A stretch of DNA of 7,735 nucleotides, from NCBI GenBank assembly GCA_024763405.1, contig JANTFQ010000101.1, forward strand, positions 1 to 7,735. The letters are read 5' to 3'. Positions within the stretch are counted from its first letter, which is position 1. The number at the start of each line of letters is the position of its first letter. The notes below the pieces were generated by a model. The model ran no database searches, was not told the origin of the DNA, and saw only the letters and a list, made by a program, of their open reading frames with translations. Source of the DNA: Calditrichaceae bacterium. GTDB lineage: Bacteria > Calditrichota > Calditrichia > Calditrichales > Calditrichaceae. Shown piece by piece: positions 6,230 through 7,735 of the stretch. The position numbers and the translations under genes are program-made.

Positions 6230-6297
6230 CGCACCCTGAGCAAAATCGAAGGCTCGCACCCTGAGCGGCCTGTCCGGCTCTGACGGAAGTCGAAGGG
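6230..6297. repeat. Tandem pair of CACCCTGAGC...TCGAAGG repeats
   Basis: CGCACCCTGAGC occurs at 6230-6241 and again at 6255-6266, a 25-bp period. Copy 1 ends in ATCGAAGG (6252). Copy 2 ends in AGTCGAAGGG (6297) but carries an extra block of about 20 bases between its halves. In this block GAGCGG (6263-6268) can pair with CCGGCTC (6274-6280) with one bulged G. The unit resembles a widespread short intergenic repeat of bacterial genomes; this is recognition by pattern, not a database result. Confidence 0.6.
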
Positions 6298-6363
6298 CGC
6301 AATCCATCGCCACAATCTTCAAAGGCTTTGCAGTATTTCCCGTTTGACATTGGAAATTCTCTG

Positions 6364-6433
6364 TTGGTAATTGATTATTTAGATTCTTTTATGATCAATA
6401 TCCAATATCCACTAGCCAATCATCAATTATCAA
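6364..6433. repeat. Imperfect 16-bp inverted repeat with 38-nt loop
   Basis: The arm at 6364-6379 (TTGGTAATTGATTATT) pairs with 6418-6433 (AATCATCAATTATCAA) at 14 Watson-Crick positions plus one G-U, with one mismatch. The loop holds repeated ATATCCA-like words. It lies between the repeat copies at 6230-6297 and 6441-6462. Confidence 0.45.
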
Positions 6434-6440
6434 ATCTTCC

Positions 6441-6494
6441 CACCCCGAGCGTAGTCGAAGGGTAGTGCGTAGCCACAAATCCTTAATACCCTTC
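6441..6494. repeat. Third CACCC(C/T)GAGC...TCGAAGGG copy with facing inverted half
   Basis: CACCCCGAGC followed by GTAGTCGAAGGG occupies 6441-6462. GAAGGGTA (6457-6464) is the exact inverse of TACCCTTC (6487-6494), giving an 8-bp stem with a 22-nt loop. The downstream CCCTTCAGCAGGCT looks like a decayed copy in the opposite orientation. Confidence 0.5.
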
Positions 6495-6522
6495 AGCAGG
6501 CTAAATAACCCAAAAAAAAGGT

Positions 6523-6551
6523 TTGACTAACATTAATTCTACTGCTATATT
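6523..6551 (+). promoter_or_regulatory. Sigma-70-like promoter of the Rrf2-suf operon
   Basis: TTGACT (6523-6528) and TATATT (6546-6551) are separated by exactly 17 nt. A start near 6558 would leave a leader of about 67 nt that contains both palindromes described at 6565-6624. It lies directly upstream of the Rrf2 gene in the same orientation. Confidence 0.7.
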
Positions 6552-6564
6552 CAGGCCTTAAAAA

Positions 6565-6589
6565 AAATACGACAAAAAAAGTCCTATTT
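6565..6589. promoter_or_regulatory. Rrf2-type operator, site 1
   Basis: A 25-bp inverted repeat: AAATACGAC, seven A, GTCCTATTT. The arms match at 8 of 9 positions. Size and layout (two A/T-flanked GAC/GTC half-sites around a 7-bp A/T centre) are those of IscR-like Rrf2 operators. It starts about 7 nt after the predicted transcription start. Confidence 0.65.
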
Positions 6590-6599
6590 TTTTATCCTT

Positions 6600-6624
6600 A
6601 AATAGGACAAAAATGGTCTGATTT
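6600..6624. promoter_or_regulatory. Rrf2-type operator, site 2, abutting the start codon
   Basis: A second 25-bp inverted repeat: AAATAGGAC, spacer AAAAATG, GTCTGATTT. The arms match at 7 of 9 positions. Its centre is 35 bp from that of site 1, and its last base is next to ATG 6625. It takes the place of a ribosome binding site; no purine-rich Shine-Dalgarno sequence is seen here. Confidence 0.6.
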
Positions 6625-7059
6625 ATGATGCGCTTCAGTAAAAAAGTAGAATATGCACTCATCGCGATGGTGAATATGGACGACAGGGATTCCGATATTG
6701 AGCTTTACACGTCTAAATCTTTATCGGATCAGTTTAATATTCCGTCCGAAGTAATGGGAAAAGTATTGCAGGCTTTGGTGCGAGGCGGTCTGCTTCTTTC
6801 GGTTCAGGGCGTTAAGGGGGGATACACAATTTCACGACCTCTAAATAAGATTAGTGTTCTGGAATTAATAGAAGCGGTAGATGGTAAAATGATTCTGGCC
6901 TCCTGTGGAAGTAATCCGCCAGAGTCTTGTGCTCAATACGGTTACTGTGGAATTCAGACCCCTGTGGAAATAATCCAGGATAAATTGGTCAGTTTTTTTC
7001 GGGAAATCTCACTATTGGATATTAAAAATAAATATAATAAAAATGCACAGGTTTTATAG
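6625..7059 (+). CDS. Rrf2-family Fe-S-dependent transcriptional regulator
   Basis: A 144-residue DNA-binding protein, the usual Rrf2 length. The N-terminal winged helix-turn-helix spans about 2-75, with SLSDQFNIPSEVMGKVLQAL as the recognition region and the wing VQGVKGGYTISRP. The dimer helix follows. Cys94, Cys102 and Cys108 form the three-cysteine motif that binds [2Fe-2S] in IscR/NsrR-type members. The position three after the last Cys, His107 in E. coli IscR, is Gln111 here. Counting from the second Met, Glu8 matches the Asp8/Glu8 ligand seen in NsrR and RsrR. It probably senses Fe-S status and controls the sufT-sufB operon behind it and itself, through the two palindromes before its start. 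Either ATG (6625 or 6628) could be used. Specific naming as IscR or SufR is not justified. Confidence 0.92.
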   Translation: MMRFSKKVEYALIAMVNMDDRDSDIELYTSKSLSDQFNIPSEVMGKVLQALVRGGLLLSVQGVKGGYTISRPLNKISVLELIEAVDGKMILASCGSNPPESCAQYGYCGIQTPVEIIQDKLVSFFREISLLDIKNKYNKNAQVL

Positions 7060-7102
7060 ATGCTTTATTTCGTTTGTTTGAGAATTGTTTTGAGAGGAAG
7101 TT

Positions 7103-7402
7103 ATGTCATTTGAACAAGAAATTCTGGATGCACTTAAGGCCGTTTATGACCCAGAGATACGCGTTAATATTGTGGACTTAGGGCTGGTTTATAGCGTCCA
7201 GAAGAAAGAGCCGGATACCGCGGAGATTAAGATGACGCTTACCACCCCTGGTTGTCCGGTTAGCGACCAGATTATGAGGGATGTAAAATTTGCCGCCGGC
7301 AGACATCCGGAAGTCAGTAGTGTAGATGTGGATTTAGTATGGGAACCTCAGTGGAACCGGGATATGATGAGTGAAGAAGCCCGGTTGATGTTGGGATTTT
7401 AA
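7103..7402 (+). CDS. sufT: DUF59/MIP18 metal-sulfur cluster assembly protein, SufT-like
   Basis: A 99-residue single-domain protein of the MIP18/DUF59 family, full length. Signature blocks are DPEIRVNIVDLGLVY (16-30) and TLTTPGCPVSDQI, with the conserved Cys51. The C-terminal WEPQWNRDMMSEEARLMLGF block is typical of stand-alone SufT proteins. SufT-type proteins aid maturation of Fe-S proteins in the cytoplasm and are often found in suf operons. Here it sits 43 nt after the Rrf2 gene and 82 nt before sufB. It has a clear ribosome binding site (GAGAGGA ending about five nucleotides before ATG). PaaD of phenylacetate degradation shares the fold but its paa neighbours are absent, so SufT is the better call. 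Confidence 0.9.
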   Translation: MSFEQEILDALKAVYDPEIRVNIVDLGLVYSVQKKEPDTAEIKMTLTTPGCPVSDQIMRDVKFAAGRHPEVSSVDVDLVWEPQWNRDMMSEEARLMLGF

Positions 7403-7484
7403 ATGTTTTCCAGAGTTTGGATTTTATAATAAACGGGTATGTAAAAACCCTGAGAGCAAAAGAAGGAAGAAGAATAGGTAATAT

Positions 7485-7735
7485 ATGAGTGATGAAACAA
7501 AAAAAATAGAAGCGGTTACCAGTCAGGAATACAAATACGGATTTGTGACCGACATCGAGTCGGATACACTACCGCCGGGATTGAATGAAGATGTGATCCG
7601 CGTGATTTCGGCAAAGAAAAACGAGCCGGAATTTTTATTGGAATGGCGGCTCAAGGCATTTCGTCAATGGCAGAAAATGGAAGAGCCGCACTGGGCGCAT
7701 CTTAAATATGAGTCCATCGATTACCAGGCGAGCAG
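7485..7735 (+). CDS. sufB: SufB, Fe-S cluster scaffold subunit, 3' partial
   Basis: Only the first 83 codons are in the window; the frame runs open off the right edge. The segment matches the conserved SufB N-terminus: YKYGFVTDIESDTLPPGLNEDVIR, then KNEPEFLLEWRLKAF and MEEPHWAHLKY..IDYQ, the block shared by bacterial and plastid SufB. SufB is the cluster-assembly subunit of the SufBC2D complex. The ATG at 7485 has TAGG six nucleotides upstream, with a second purine run (GAAGGAAG) further out. It is third in the order Rrf2 - sufT - sufB; sufC and sufD would be expected next but are not seen. The catalytic Cys residues lie beyond the cut. Confidence 0.93.
   Translation, partial: MSDETKKIEAVTSQEYKYGFVTDIESDTLPPGLNEDVIRVISAKKNEPEFLLEWRLKAFRQWQKMEEPHWAHLKYESIDYQAS

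Larger units (their letters stand above)
6076..6624. other. 549-nt divergent intergenic region
   Basis: The gap lies between the minus-strand small ORF and the plus-strand Rrf2 gene. No supported coding sequence was found in it. Its left part (6076-6229) should carry the 5' signals of the small ORF, including a near-palindrome at 6107-6120. The middle (6230-6500) is a cluster of short dispersed repeats and an imperfect long inverted repeat. The right end (6523-6624) holds the promoter and operators of the Rrf2 gene. Confidence 0.7.

Noticed and set aside
6007..6264. Plus-strand 85-codon ORF
   Set aside because: It overlaps the better supported minus-strand ORF, runs into the intergenic repeat cluster and shows no domain-like pattern.
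6135..6350. Minus-strand 71-codon ORF
   Set aside because: It is made largely of the translated CACCCTGAGC repeats and has low-complexity composition; not a real gene.
6230..6462. CRISPR array
   Set aside because: The repeat units are only three, unequal in length and spacing, with no uniform spacers and no cas gene.

Overview
The window looks like a chromosomal segment of a Gram-negative (diderm) bacterium of moderate GC content with AT-rich intergenic gaps. The diderm call rests on an Omp85-type outer-membrane barrel that ends in phenylalanine. A SUF iron-sulfur operon, a dispersed intergenic repeat of the CACCCTGAGC...TCGAAGGG type and an archaeal-type HMG-CoA synthase/thiolase/DUF35 set together suggest a lineage such as Calditrichota or another FCB-related phylum. 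That placement is inference; no rRNA or other marker is present to settle it.

Layout from left to right. (1) 1-1946 (+): the C-terminal 647 codons of a patatin-like phospholipase fused to a POTRA and a BamA-type barrel; its 5' end lies outside the window. (2) 2045-2515 (+): a complete EVE-domain protein with a GTG start. (3) 2689-5577 (+): archaeal-type HMG-CoA synthase, acetoacetyl-CoA thiolase and a DUF35 zinc-ribbon/OB protein. In archaea these three proteins form one complex that channels acetoacetyl-CoA into HMG-CoA, the entry to the mevalonate pathway. The first two genes are 10 nt apart. The third follows a 257-nt gap carrying two hairpins and a GC-rich fold. (4) 5606-5745 (-): a very compact tRNA-Ala(GGC) unit. 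Its consensus promoter begins inside the end of the upstream co-directional ORF, and its terminator hairpin starts one nucleotide after the tRNA and is shared with the converging DUF35 gene. (5) 5728-6075 (-): a small cysteine-free, possibly DsrE-like protein. (6) 6076-6624: a 549-nt divergent intergenic region with short dispersed repeats, an imperfect long inverted repeat, and the promoter and two 25-bp palindromic operators of the next gene. (7) 6625-7735 (+): an Rrf2-family [Fe-S] regulator, a DUF59/SufT-like protein and the start of sufB, cut by the right edge.

Two functional units stand out. One is the HMG-CoA synthesis complex of archaeal type in a bacterial setting. The other is a SUF operon headed by its own probable Fe-S-sensing repressor, with paired palindromes between promoter and start codon that fit autoregulation. 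No mobile element gene, CRISPR array or phage gene is visible.
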